Origin: Mesomycoplasma hyorhinis ATCC 17981
GTDB taxonomy: Bacteria; Bacillota_I; Bacilli_A; Mycoplasmatales; Metamycoplasmataceae
Assembly (NCBI RefSeq): GCF_000383515.1
Contig: NZ_KB911486.1
Span: 1-64,000, forward strand
Direction: 5' to 3'
Length of the DNA: 64,000 nt
The translations under genes and the position numbers were made by a program. The notes under the pieces were generated by a model, which did not search any database, had not been told where the DNA came from, and worked only from the letters and a program-made list of their open reading frames with translations. Position 1 is the first letter of the stretch. Each line of letters starts with the position of its first letter. Shown here one piece after another: positions 15,499 to 28,200 of this stretch.

Positions 15499-16069
15499 TT
15501 TTTTTCTTTCTTATTTTTTTATAAACAAACTCAAATAGTATGTAAATTATAAAAATAATTACTAATGAAATAACAGGCAAATTAAATGGTGCAGGAACAA
15601 AAATACAAAATAAAAAAGTAAAGGCAAAAATTAAAATTACCAAAGCTAGTGACAACTCTTTTTTACTTGTTTTTATGTAGTTAACTCCAAATGCTATTAG
15701 TATTCCAATAATAGCAGGCATTATTCCTATATTTATAACTAGTAAATATTTTGGTGGTAAGTAAGTTGAAGCATAAATTAATATCAAAGCAAATAGCATA
15801 TGAGGAAATAAAGCAAGAGTAGTAGCTAAAATGCCTTTAAATTTACCTAACATTTTAATACTTACAAACGAAAACATTTGTATAACACTAGGTCCTGGTA
15901 ATAAATTCGTCATAATAACAACTTCATCAAATTCTGCAGAAGTGAGTCAGTTGTATTTTTCAACAGAATATCTTTTAGCAATTGGCATAATTGCATTACC
16001 GCCACCAAAACTAATAAAAGATATTTTTAAAATGAATCAAAATACTTTCCAAAATAAATTAACTTTCAT
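15476..16069 (-). CDS. Chromate-transporter family protein, first half
   Basis: A 197-residue membrane protein of the CHR family. It has ISFISFGGGNAIMPI near residue 15 and LLPGPSVIQM near 55, the two hallmark motifs, and five or six hydrophobic segments. The ATG at 16069 is the first start before the FGGG motif. The start of the next gene lies 23 bases inside its end, so the two are translated together. Long CHR proteins are about 400 residues, so each of these is a half-transporter. Confidence 0.8.
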
Positions 16070-16131
16070 ATTTTCTTTCTTTGTAAAATTATAATTGATA
16101 AAGAAAAACTTTTTAGTTTTTAAAAATCAAG

Positions 16132-16137
16132 TATAAT
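16132..16137 (+). promoter_or_regulatory. Promoter -10 box of tRNA-Trp
   Basis: TATAAT starts 19 bases before the mature tRNA end. A T-rich stretch about 17 bases upstream is the only -35 candidate. Confidence 0.6.
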
Positions 16138-16150
16138 ACTATTTGGCCTT

Positions 16151-16225
16151 AGAGGTGTAGTTCAATGGTAGAACAACGGGCTTCAACCCCGTGTGTTGCG
16201 GGTTCGACTCCTGTCACCTCTGCCA
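16151..16225 (+). tRNA. trnW: tRNA-Trp (anticodon UCA)
   Basis: The acceptor arm AGAGGTG pairs with CACCTCT. The D arm is GTTC/GAAC. The anticodon stem ACGGG/CCCGT carries the loop CTTCAAC, giving anticodon TCA. CCA is encoded. This tRNA reads UGA as tryptophan (and UGG by wobble), explaining the in-frame UGA codons throughout. A T run follows directly. Confidence 0.97.
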
Positions 16226-16230
16226 TTTTT

Positions 16231-17001
16231 TTATTTCCTTTTTTCATAATTTTGAGTTGAAAATTCATAGAGTAAAATAGCAGTGGCATTTGCGATATTT
16301 AAAGATTCAAATGCGATTGGAATATAAATTTGTTTCTGAATTATTTTTTCTAATGCAGCTGAAATTCCACTGGATTCATTACCAAAAATAATGGCATATT
16401 TTTGTTCATTTTCAATTACAAAATCCTTTATTTTTGCAGCTTTTTTTGATAAAAATGTTCCTATGGAAACAAAATTATTTTGATGCAATTTATCTAAAAT
16501 TTGTGATAAATTTTCAACTTTTAAAATTGGAGTTTTAAAAATTGCACCTTTTGAAGCACTAATAACCTTTGAGTTATAAAAATCCACGCCTGAATAAATT
16601 AAAGCAAAATCAAATGCTGAACAATTACGAATGATAGTTCCCAAATTCCCTGGATCTTGGATATTTTCTAAAATGACAATTCGTTTATGTTGCAAAAAGT
16701 TTTCAAGTTTTACAACATCTAATTTGTTACACAAAGCAACTACTTCTGAAGCTGATTCATATGAAGTAATTTTTTTCATAATTGAATGAGAAATGAGAAT
16801 TATTTGTTCATTTTTAAAGGATTTTATTTGTAAATTAGCATTTGTTGTGTAAATTTTTATAACTTTTTTATATTCTAATGCTAGTTCTAAATCTTTAATA
16901 TTTTCAACTAAAAAAGCGTTGTAAATTTGTTGATATTTTTTTAATTTTAACTTAATTAAAAATTTAATTTCTGGATTTTGTAATGAACTAATTTGCTTCA
17001 T
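16231..17001 (-). CDS. SpoU/TrmH-type RNA 2'-O-methyltransferase
   Basis: A 256-residue SPOUT-fold enzyme that methylates a ribose in rRNA or tRNA. An N-terminal substrate-binding part (1-100) is followed by the catalytic motifs: motif 1 ILENIQDPGNLGTIIRNCSAF near residue 110, motif 2 YAIIFGNESSGIS near 203 and motif 3 IPIAFESLNIANATAILLYE near 227. It is closest to the RlmB/TsnR group; the target base cannot be told from sequence alone. Its ATG lies 14 bases inside the end of the trmL-like gene. Confidence 0.85.
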   Translation of the reverse strand: MKQISSLQNPEIKFLIKLKLKKYQQIYNAFLVENIKDLELALEYKKVIKIYTTNANLQIKSFKNEQIILISHSIMKKITSYESASEVVALCNKLDVVKLENFLQHKRIVILENIQDPGNLGTIIRNCSAFDFALIYSGVDFYNSKVISASKGAIFKTPILKVENLSQILDKLHQNNFVSIGTFLSKKAAKIKDFVIENEQKYAIIFGNESSGISAALEKIIQKQIYIPIAFESLNIANATAILLYEFSTQNYEKRK

Positions 17002-17515
17002 TTAAAAAGTATTTTCCTTTTTGAACTTCATACAATGATAATGATTCAAAATTTAATTGTCTTAATACTTCGTAAATGACAATAACAACTGAATTAGCTA
17101 AATTAAGTGATCTAGATTTTTCTTGCATCGGAATTCTAAGACATGTGTTTAAATTTTTGGATAAAATGGATTTCGGTATCCCTGTTGATTCGGTTCCAAA
17201 CATTAAAAAAATATCTTCATTATTATCTCTAATCTGTTTAAAATCAACATCAGAATAAGTTTGTGTTGCATATCTTGTGATGTAAAAAATTTTTTTATCA
17301 CCGTATTTTTTAACAAATTCATCATAATTGCTATGAATTTCGTGTTCAATATCTGATAATAACTTTCCAGCTGCTGGCCGTTTTAAATATCTTGGTTCTA
17401 ATTCAAAAGCAATGGGTTTAATAATATGTAATTTTGCATTAGTAGCAAAACAGCTTCTGATAATATTTCCTGTATTTGGACTAATTTCAGGTTGGTATAA
17501 AACTATATGTATCAT
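16988..17515 (-). CDS. trmL: tRNA (cytidine/uridine-2'-O)-methyltransferase TrmL-like
   Basis: A 175-residue small SPOUT methylase. It begins MIHIVLYQPEISPNTGNIIRSC, the typical TrmL start, and carries FMFGTESTGIPKSIL near residue 105 and LRIPMQEKSRSLNLANSV near 125. TrmL methylates the wobble ribose of two tRNA-Leu species in E. coli. The length matches the family (about 155-175). It sits 1 base after the DUF1934 gene. Confidence 0.85.
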   Translation of the reverse strand: MIHIVLYQPEISPNTGNIIRSCFATNAKLHIIKPIAFELEPRYLKRPAAGKLLSDIEHEIHSNYDEFVKKYGDKKIFYITRYATQTYSDVDFKQIRDNNEDIFLMFGTESTGIPKSILSKNLNTCLRIPMQEKSRSLNLANSVVIVIYEVLRQLNFESLSLYEVQKGKYFLNEAN

Positions 17516-17516
17516 T

Positions 17517-17902
17517 TTAGTTTTCTATCTCCAAAACAACAAAATATTGTCCAACTAATTCACCTTTTAAAGTATATAAACTATAATGAATATTAACTTC
17601 ATTTTCTGTTTTTGAAAGCAATTGAAGTGATGATTCTAAAAACATTTGACCATAAGTTGTATTATATTCAATAGTGTGTTTTTGTTCTTTATCAAGAACA
17701 ATTGTAGAAAATTCAGTAATGAGTAGTGCTTTATTATTGTAGATTTCTATTCTTAATACACCTTTGTTTTCTGGATTTGTAAATGTATAACTAGTAAATG
17801 GTTCTTGTGTATCGATGCTAATTTCTTCTTCTTTTTCAAGTTTAGATTCAAAAGCTATTTTTTGATCTTCACTTTGTGGACTTTTAATTAAAGAAGAAAA
17901 TT

Positions 17903-17912
<10 letters not shown>
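17517..17912 (-). CDS. DUF1934-type beta-barrel protein
   Basis: A 131-residue soluble protein with no signal peptide or membrane segment. Alternating strands such as GVLRIEIYNNKALLITEF and EVNIHYSLYTLKGELVGQYFVVLEIEN suggest the calycin-like barrel of DUF1934. The function is not known to me. Its ATG overlaps the last codons of gltX by 10 bases in another frame: gltX reads the shared ATGA as UGA (Trp) and stops 2 codons later. Confidence 0.6.
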
Positions 17913-19348
<1,436 letters not shown>

Positions 19349-19349
19349 T

Positions 19350-20081
19350 TTACTCACTTTCATAAACAGCTATTCTGACTTTATTATTTATATCATAAAT
19401 TAGCTTAAATTCTGGATAATATTTATTAAAAAACTCTAAATTTGTTTGATCAATTTCAAATAATATAACACCTTTGGGTTTTAAAAAACTTTTGTATTGT
19501 TTTAATATTTTTTGATAAAAATAATTACCTTTTTGCTTTGCAAATAAAGCATTTCATGGTTCATAATCTAAAACAGAAGAATCTAATTTAGATTTTTCAA
19601 AATCCAAATATGGTGGGTTACAAATAATTACATCGAATTTGTATTTTTTTAAATTATCAAATAAGTCAGATTGAATAATTTTAACTTTTAATTTGTTTAA
19701 TTTGGCATTAATTTTACTTTGTAAAATTGCTTGTGAATCAATGTCGGATAAAACTACTTGTTTTGCTTTGGTGTTTTTAGCAATAGCAAGACCAATAAAA
19801 CCAGATCCACATCCAAGATCTAAAACTGTGGATTGTCCATTTATGTACTTATATGCTTGTAAAATTAATTCCTCAGTTTCATAACGAGGAATTAAAACTT
19901 TTTTATTGATTTTAAGTTGCAAATTTTGCATACAAACAAATCCAATGATTTTTTGAATTGGAATGTTAGTTTTTAGTAATTTTGCTTCTTTTTGGTTGAT
20001 AATTAGTTCTAAATTATTTCTTTGTTTTTCTTTTAATAAAGCTGATTTTCTATTAGTAAAATAACTATTGTTTTTGTTCAT
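19350..20081 (-). CDS. prmC: Release factor glutamine methyltransferase (PrmC/HemK)
   Basis: A 243-residue enzyme that methylates the glutamine of the GGQ motif in the release factor. It has [16 protein letters not shown] near residue 85 for SAM and the catalytic NPPY near 152 ([10 protein letters not shown]). It lies directly downstream of prfA, overlapping it by 17 bases, so enzyme and substrate are made from one message. One base separates its stop from the gltX start. Confidence 0.93.
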
Positions 20082-21150
20082 AGCTAGTTGCTATTCTTTC
20101 TGCTTTATCTTCAGCTAATAAAGCATCAATAATTGGATCTAAATTTCCTACAATTACATTTTTAAGTGAAGTTGAAAAGCTGATTCGATGATCAGTTACA
20201 CGATCTTGAGGATAATTATAAGTTCTAATTTTTTCTGAACGAGCTCCTGATCCTGCTAGTTTTCTAAATTGACCTTCAATTGCTTGTTTTTTTTCGACTT
20301 CTAGATTATAAATTTTAGATTTTAAAATCTTTAAAGCTAGTTCTTTATTTGCGATTTGTGAACGACCATCTTGTGAAGTAGAAACAAGACCAGTAGGAAT
20401 ATGAGTAATTCTTACAGCTGAATCAGTTGTATTAACTGATTGGCCACCTGCTCCTGAAGAACGATAAGTATCAATTCTTAGATCTTGAGCTTTGATATCC
20501 ACTTGAATATCATCATCTACTTCGGGCATTATTGTAACTGTTGTTGTAGAAGTATGCACTCTTCCTTGAGTTTCGGTTTCAGGAATTCTTTGTACCCGGT
20601 GAACGCCGGATTCGAATTTTAGTTTTGAATAAACTTTATCACCGCTTACTAAAAAAACAATTTGAGTAAATCCACCAGCAGAAGCTAGTGAGGAATTTAA
20701 AACTTTAACAGATCATTTTTTAGATTCTGCTCATTTTAAATACATTTTATAAAGATCACCGACAAAGATATTTGCTTCATCACCACCTGCAGCTCCACGA
20801 ATTTCGACAATAACATTTTTATCGTCATTTTCGTCTTTAGGAAGTAGTAATACAACTAATTCTTTTTCAATTTCTTCGATTTTTTTTGTAGCTAAAGTGA
20901 TTTCTTCTTTGGCTAAATTATGAATTTCTACATCTTTTTCTTGGAGTAATTTTTTAGAATCTTCAATTATGGAAACTTGTTTTAAATAGTTTTTAAATGC
21001 AAGAACAATATTTTCAATCGAAGCTAATTCTTTGTTGATTTTTGTATATTCTTTAATATTAGAAACTATTTCTGGATCTAATAATTGATTAGATAAATGC
21101 TCGTATTTTTCTTTGATTGAATTTAACGAGTTTAACATACTTTTTTCCAT
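20065..21150 (-). CDS. prfA: Peptide chain release factor 1
   Basis: A 361-residue release factor that reads UAA and UAG. It contains [12 protein letters not shown] near residue 113 and the peptidyl-hydrolase loop GAGGQSVN near 228. The start is ATG 21150 ([12 protein letters not shown]) with an AAAGGATC site; a start at 21216 would add 22 unrelated residues. Mollicutes that read UGA as Trp lack release factor 2, which fits the rest of the window. It begins an operon with prmC, gltX, the DUF1934 gene, trmL and the spoU gene. Confidence 0.95.
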
Positions 21151-21226
21151 AATTGATCCTTTATTTTGTAATTTTATTTTTTGAAAGTTAAGTAATTTTA
21201 CTTCATTTTTGAACAAAATTAGTCTT

Positions 21227-22162
21227 TTATGCTTTATTTTCTGGATTATCTTTTAATTTTAAAAATTCTTCGAAACTTACACCTTTTTGTTCGATAATAT
21301 TAGCTTGTTTATTTTCTAGTTTAATAATTCTATCAGCTAGTGGAATCATTGATATATCATGTGAGACCATAACGATTGTGGTTTTATATTTTTCATTAAT
21401 ATATTTTAAAACTTTTAAAACAATTGCAGTATTTTTTTCATCTAAAGCACCTGTTGGTTCATCAGCAAAAATGATTTCTCCGTTTTTAGCTAATGCTCTT
21501 AAAATGGAAATTCTTTGTTGTTGCCCACCTGACATTTGTGATGGATATTTAAATTTTATTTCATCTACTTCAAATTCTTTAAATAATTGGGCAATGTCTA
21601 TTTTTTTGTCTTTGTCTTTTTGTAAATGCGAACCAACTTGGACATTATCGTATCCGTTTATACTTTGAAGTAAATTATAGTTTTGGAAAATAAAGGAAAT
21701 ATTATCTCTTCTAAATTCAGTTAATTGGGCATTTGTTAAATAAGATAAATTTTCATTTGCAACAACAATATCACCTCCAGATGCTCGATCTAGTCCTGAC
21801 ATTAAATTTAGTATTGTGGATTTACCTGAACCTGATTTTCCATACAAAATTGCAAATTCACCTCTCTTGATACTAAAACTTATATCTTTAAAAACTTCAG
21901 CAACTACAGAACCAAATAAATAATATTTTGAAACTTTAAAAAATTCAATGATATTATCAGCTGTATTTTTACTAATTTTTTTGCTGGATTTAGGAAGAGG
22001 GTGATTATTTGCTCATCGAACTAATTTTAATTGTTTTTTAGAAAGTTGAAAATCAGAATTTAGATTCTTAGCAATAATTTCATTTACTTTTTCAGATTTG
22101 TTACTTCTTGTGAAGTTTTTAAAAAAATTAGTTATTAATGATGTAAATTTATTCTTTTTCAT
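21227..22162 (-). CDS. ABC transporter ATP-binding protein (MacB/LolD-like)
   Basis: A 311-residue ATPase. Walker [10 protein letters not shown] is near residue 108, the Q-loop FQNYNL near 157, the signature [10 protein letters not shown] near 207 and Walker [10 protein letters not shown] near 228. A switch histidine lies in MVSHD near 265. Compared with usual LolD/MacB ATPases, it has about 75 extra N-terminal residues rich in Lys and Asn. The start ATG has an AAAGGATAAT site. It lies 112 bases after the giant FtsX-type permease, its likely partner; such pairs use ATP to drive a mechanical movement of a surface domain rather than simple import. Confidence 0.9.
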
Positions 22163-22274
22163 ATTATCCTTTGGTACTAAAGTGCTTGTTTTATAAGTTA
22201 TTTCTTTGTTTTCGTTTTTACCTTGGTTTTATTTTTTTGCTTTGATGTTTGTAGCTACAAGATAAATAAGTAGT

Positions 22275-25200
22275 TTATTCTTCTTTTAGAATATAAACTG
22301 ATTTTTTACGATTGAGTAATCATCAAGCAAAAGTGAGTGTGATTGCAAAAACAACTAAGATAATTGCTAAGGTAATAAAGAGATTCAACGCTGAAAAACT
22401 AATTGCTAATACAATGGAGCTAGTAGAAATAATGTAGTTGTTAAATAAACTAATAAAGGCATAAACAAGTGGGATTGAAACTAAAAATCCGATCAAGACA
22501 ATTGGTATATATACTGTGAAAAACAGTTTTACTTTTTGCAATGTTGAATAACCTAAAACAGATAAAATAGCTATGTTTTTTTCGTTTTCAGCAATAATCG
22601 TTGAAGCCATAACTACTAAAATAATTACCGATACGATTAAGAAAATTACTACAATCATTGAAGTGGCTGAGCTAAATAATGAAGCAAAGTTATTAATGAA
22701 GTTAGTTTCAATATCTTTTGCTGAAATTGCTTGGGTTTCAATTTGATATAAGTTATCACTGAATAAACTATTAAAGTTTTTTAATCCATTTCTTATTACT
22801 ATATTGTATTTATCAAAATATTCTTCATCTTCTAATTGTTTAAAGTTTAAACTAATTTTTTCTTTTAGAGCATCTTTAGAATCTTGATTTTGGTAAATTA
22901 AACGATAAAGATCATCTTTTGTAAATCCTTGTTTTTGTAAAAGACCTTGTTTAGTAGTTGTATCACTTGCATTATCTGAATAAGCAAAAATTTCTCTAAA
23001 GAATCTAGCTGCTATTTCGTTCGAAATTCCATTTACATCAATTGAATCTGTTCCTGCTCAGTAACCAGAAGGAGAATAAAGACCAATAGAAGAAGTAATT
23101 TGCTCTGGTTGTTTGTTTGTTGACATTAATCCATTAAAGGCTTTAAAACCAAAGTTTTTAAGTATTGGATTAAACTCATCCATTTGTGTTAATTTATTAA
23201 CAACATCACGAGTTGAAATTAATTCTGAGTTAATAAAAGTATTAGAAATAGCAACAATTTTGAATTTAGCTGTTTTTGTTGGTTTGTTATTGAATTTATC
23301 TTGATAACGAGTAATTGTGTTAAAAATTGGTAATTCAATTTCAGAACCTACTTTTAGATGGTGTTTTTGTAAAAATACTCAGTTTGCAGCTAAAGGATAA
23401 ACATTGGAATTTGTTGATTGTTTTTCGTAGTTTTCAAGTATATTTAAAACATTTTCGCCTTTGTTGTTTTCGATTTTGACAAATTTAGAATCTTTATCAT
23501 AACCGTAAATTTTTAACCCTGATTCAGATTTAAATTCAGTATCTATGTAAGAGAATAATTCATCTTTTTGTGGGTTAAATAAAATTCCACCAAATGAAAT
23601 ACTAAAATCACGATCAATTTTTTTATATCCTTCAATTAAAAACTTACGATATTCATCACGTGATTTACTTTTTAGTGTAACTTCTTCTGAGTCATATGCT
23701 TGTTCTTGTGGATTGTAAACAAAATATCAAAAACGCGATGCTTTAGGATTGTCTTTGTCTTCAATGTATTTAAAGTAAGGTTCGTAATTTGGAGCTTTTC
23801 CTTTGTAGGTAAATTCTGCACCATTTCGGATTTCAGTTTTTAAATCCTGGGTTTTTTCAAGCGAAGTAAAGGCTTTACCTGAAATAGTGAGAATATTGTT
23901 TTTTAAAGATTCTGGAAGGTTATTAACAACGATATCAAAAATGGTTCCATTATTTTGTGAACTACTTTTTATATTTAATGAAGAACGAGTTAGAACTTGT
24001 GGAGCGTATGGAATAGTTTCTCCATTTGCTTTGTGTGAACCTTTGATCAGCGCATGTCCTGGTTGGAAGTATTTGGTATCTTCTAGATCAACTTCTCCTT
24101 CAAATCCTTCAGGCACATATAGTTGATTATCTAAATGAGCTAATTCATAAGGAACAATTGGCCCACCTTCTTTTGATGGAGTAAATAAATTGATTCTAAA
24201 GTTATAAAATCTATTTTTTCAAGTGTTTTGAACTGAATTTTGGAAAATATTTCTTGATGACAAAGCAAAAATCAACACAAAAGAAACTAAAACAACTGAA
24301 ATCATTAGTGAAAAGAGTTTTCAAAATGAGTTAATAATTAATGAAAAAGAAAATTTAGTTGTAATATTTTTGTTTCTGAGTTTTCTAGATAAGAAAATTG
24401 CAAATTTGGAAGTATTAAGTTCTGTAATACCGGATAATAATTGATTTGGTTTACGCCTTAGTATTCAAACAACTGAAATATAAATTGTAATTGTTAATAA
24501 AACAAAAGGAATAAATAACGAAATAACAAACGAAATAGGTTCAAAGAAAGTAAAATCAGTATTAAATTCTCAAAATTGCTGTAAAAGATTAAGCATTGGT
24601 TTTCGTAACGCAATACCAAGAACATAACCAAACAAGCCACCAATAATCGAAGTTGCTATAGAAATTGAAGTAAATGAAGTAGCAATTTCGAACAATGAAT
24701 AACCCTGTGCTCTTAAAATTCCTAAAACTTTGTGGTTATTATTTACATATTTTTTAACAATGAAAACAACAGCAAATAAAACTAAAACAGATAAGAAAAA
24801 GGTTAAATATAAGTTAATATTAGATAAATTATTAACAAAACCTAAAGCCGTTGACAATCTTAGAGATCTTTCTGGATTTAAGAAGTCAAAATCGTTAATA
24901 GAATAAGTTTTTTTAATATCAGTTTGTGAAAAGTTTTGTGATAAAAATTTATTTGTATCTGCTTTGAATTGCTCCATATTAGTTTGTGGATCTAGTTTGA
25001 CTAATAATGATTTTTTAACTACACTAGAGCGATTGGATTCTCTTACTTTATCAAAACCGTATTTATTAACAAAAACAAGCGCTTGATTTTGTGCATCAAT
25101 TTGAAGATTATTTTCATCTAATAAAGGATAAAGATAATCACCAGTTGAATCAGTTCCTACAATAATAAATTGCAATCCATTGATATCAAGAATGTATTTT

Positions 25201-28200
25201 TGATCCAATGTTTTTATTAATTCTTGTATTTTTGCTGTTGAAGTAGGAAGCGCTTTGTCATAAATTGCTTTGTGATTTGCATCAAGATATGACTGATTTA
25301 CTTTAGCAACAAAAGAACGATTATCATAAGCTACAACTAAGTTAACAAAATCTCTAATTACAAAAAGATTGCTAACTAATCTATCGAAAAAGTTTTTAAA
25401 ATTAAGTTCAAAAAATTCAACTGGTTTTTGATCCGCGCTGATTAAAACTTTGTTGGACACTCAATTAATATATGAATAATCTAAAGAAACACCTTTTACT
25501 TGTGAAGAATTAAAATCCACCAATGGTTTTTGATTATCACCTACAAATGTATTTGTAGGTGAAAACATTTGACTTACTTTAGAAATGTAGTCATTTGGAT
25601 ATTTATCTTTAAAAAAGTAGTATTTTGGTAAAGAGTTTCTTAGTACTCAAGCTAGGTTTGAATTAGCTTTTGTTCCTTCTGAATTAATTTGTTCATAAAC
25701 TTGTTTTGTATTAGTTGCAAATCATAAAGAAGCTTGCGGAAATCTAGATCTAAAATATGGATTAATAACTAAAAGACCTAAATTAAGACCTCTTAGATAT
25801 TGACTAAGATTGCTTGTAGTTGCTTGGTGATAAAGTTTGTTTAAAACTTGTTTGTCAAAGTAATTTAAATCATTGTTTTTAAGCAATATATCATTTACAA
25901 CATAATCAACATTTTTATAATGTGCTTTTAATAATAATGATTCAGATTTTGAATAACCAATAAGTGCAAGGTTTTCCACAAAGGCAAATTTATTATTAAT
26001 AATTCATTTTGCTAGTGAGTTGTGGAATTTGTCTTCTTTTTTGAACAGATTTGAAGCAAAAAGCTTTCTAAGACCTTCAGAAGCAAATTTATCTTTATCT
26101 TCTTTGAAAAGTTCAAAACTAACATTAAATGGTTGTAAAATTCCTTTTCAGAGTTGACTCATTTGCCCTATTATTAAACCTCTTGTTGATACATTTTCAA
26201 CATTAGCGTCTAAATCAAATGAAGCAATTGAAGAATCTTTATAAAGAAAGCTGTTTTTATCCAAAGCAAGATCATATAGGATTTTAAAAGCTTGTTTTAG
26301 TTCTTCATTACTTAATTGTGGATTTTCTGTGATCATTCTAATTCAAAAGCCAAAATTACTTAATCCTTCTTTGACTAAAGAATCTGGATCTTTTTCAAAT
26401 GGAGTTAAAATCGAACTTGCAAGTGCTTGTTTGTAAATAGTTGAAACAAAAAGGTATTTTGAACTTTGTTCGGCATTAAATTTGCTATTAGTGTATTTTT
26501 CATAACTATCAACTGATGAAGCTGTATCGTAAACAACATCTCCTATTGAGTTAAGATATTTTAAATAAACTCCAACATCTTCAGGATTAATTTTTGATTT
26601 TAAATTTGGATCTGTTAAACTTTTTTGATACAAGTTTCAAGAAATCAATGGATGTTTTGAATTATTAATATTAACTAATTTGTTATCATCAGTTTTTGTA
26701 TATGCTGAAATTTCTAGTAATGAATAAATTTTAGCAATGCTTTTTAGTCTTAAATAAACATTGATTAAATTTGTATTATCAAGTTTTTTAATATCAAAAT
26801 AATTTACTAAAAAATCTTTAAGTGGTGTTGTTAAAGACAATGAATCTATATCAAATGCTTTATTAGATAAAGTAAAATTGTTAGCATCTAATTGAACATT
26901 ATTGTTAAGATTATGTTTTGAAAGTGCATTGTTCAACTTATTAATATCTAAAACTTGTTCAATTTTATTAATTAAGACTTTAGAAGTAGTTTTAACATAC
27001 GCAGGACGGTTCAGTGAAACAATGTCAGAAAGTGATTGTATTTCATCTAAGGTTAATTTTTTATCATCATTTGCTGGTGAATTAATCCCATAAGTAATTG
27101 TAGTAGCACCTGATAAATTAAATGCTTTTATTAAAATCTCAATTAGTTGGTTTTGTGATTGTTTATCTTTAGCAAGTGTGAGCACAAAAGAAGCAATTAC
27201 ATCAGAAAGTTTTAATGAATCTGATTTAAAATGCTTAGTTTCCATTTTTTTAGACTCAGCTGAGTAAAGATCTATATCAGTTTTAAATGAATAAGTAGTT
27301 TTTTCTAAATTTTTAGTAAATTCTTTTAAATCAAAAAAGTTAAAAAATTCTACCAATCCTTGAGTAATATTTGAATATGGTGCTTGATTAGGACCAGCTC
27401 CGTTTAATTTTTTAAAAATATTTAAAATAACTGGTTGAAGCTCTTGAGAAAAATTTTTAATTATTTTATTTACTAAAATTCCTTTATAAAGACCTGTTTC
27501 TGTTTCTATATCTGTATCTGTTGAAAAAATAGCTTCAAAATTAATTTGGGAAACAATTTGGCTTAAACCTTTTTTTAAAAATTCAGTATCAACTGATTTT
27601 AAAATTGGATTTATGATATTAGCAATTCCTACAGTTTTGTAGAATCCATCAGAATCTAATTTGTTGGAATTTTCTTCGTATCATTTACGCATTTCTCTAA
27701 ACGCAGTATCAAAATCAAAAGAATAAACTATTGTTTTTAATCCTTTTAAAATTTCAATTGGATCTAATATTAAAGTTTCTAGTTGTTTAGGTTGCACTGA
27801 GTCAAGAAATTCAGAAAATGAGTTCAATCCTAGATTTTTAAAAATTGGTTGTAGATTGTAAATTTGTTGAATAACATATTCACTTCTTTTATCAACTGGT
27901 TGATGTTCTAATATATCAATAAACTTATCAATCATTGAACCTAAAAGATCATTAATTATTGTTGGTCTAACATTAGTTGTTGCATTAGATAAAGAATAAA
28001 CTATAAATTTAGAAAATAAATCAGGATTTGAGTTAGTTCCTAAAAATAATTGGAATAAACCTGTTTGCTCAAAAGCACTAATAAATGAGTCAATAATGGC
28101 ATCAACATCAGATTTAATTAAAAAGTTTTTTTCAATTAGTTCTGAAGTTGCAAAAACATCTTTTAGTTGATTAAATAAAATATTTGCAGTTCTAGTTGCT

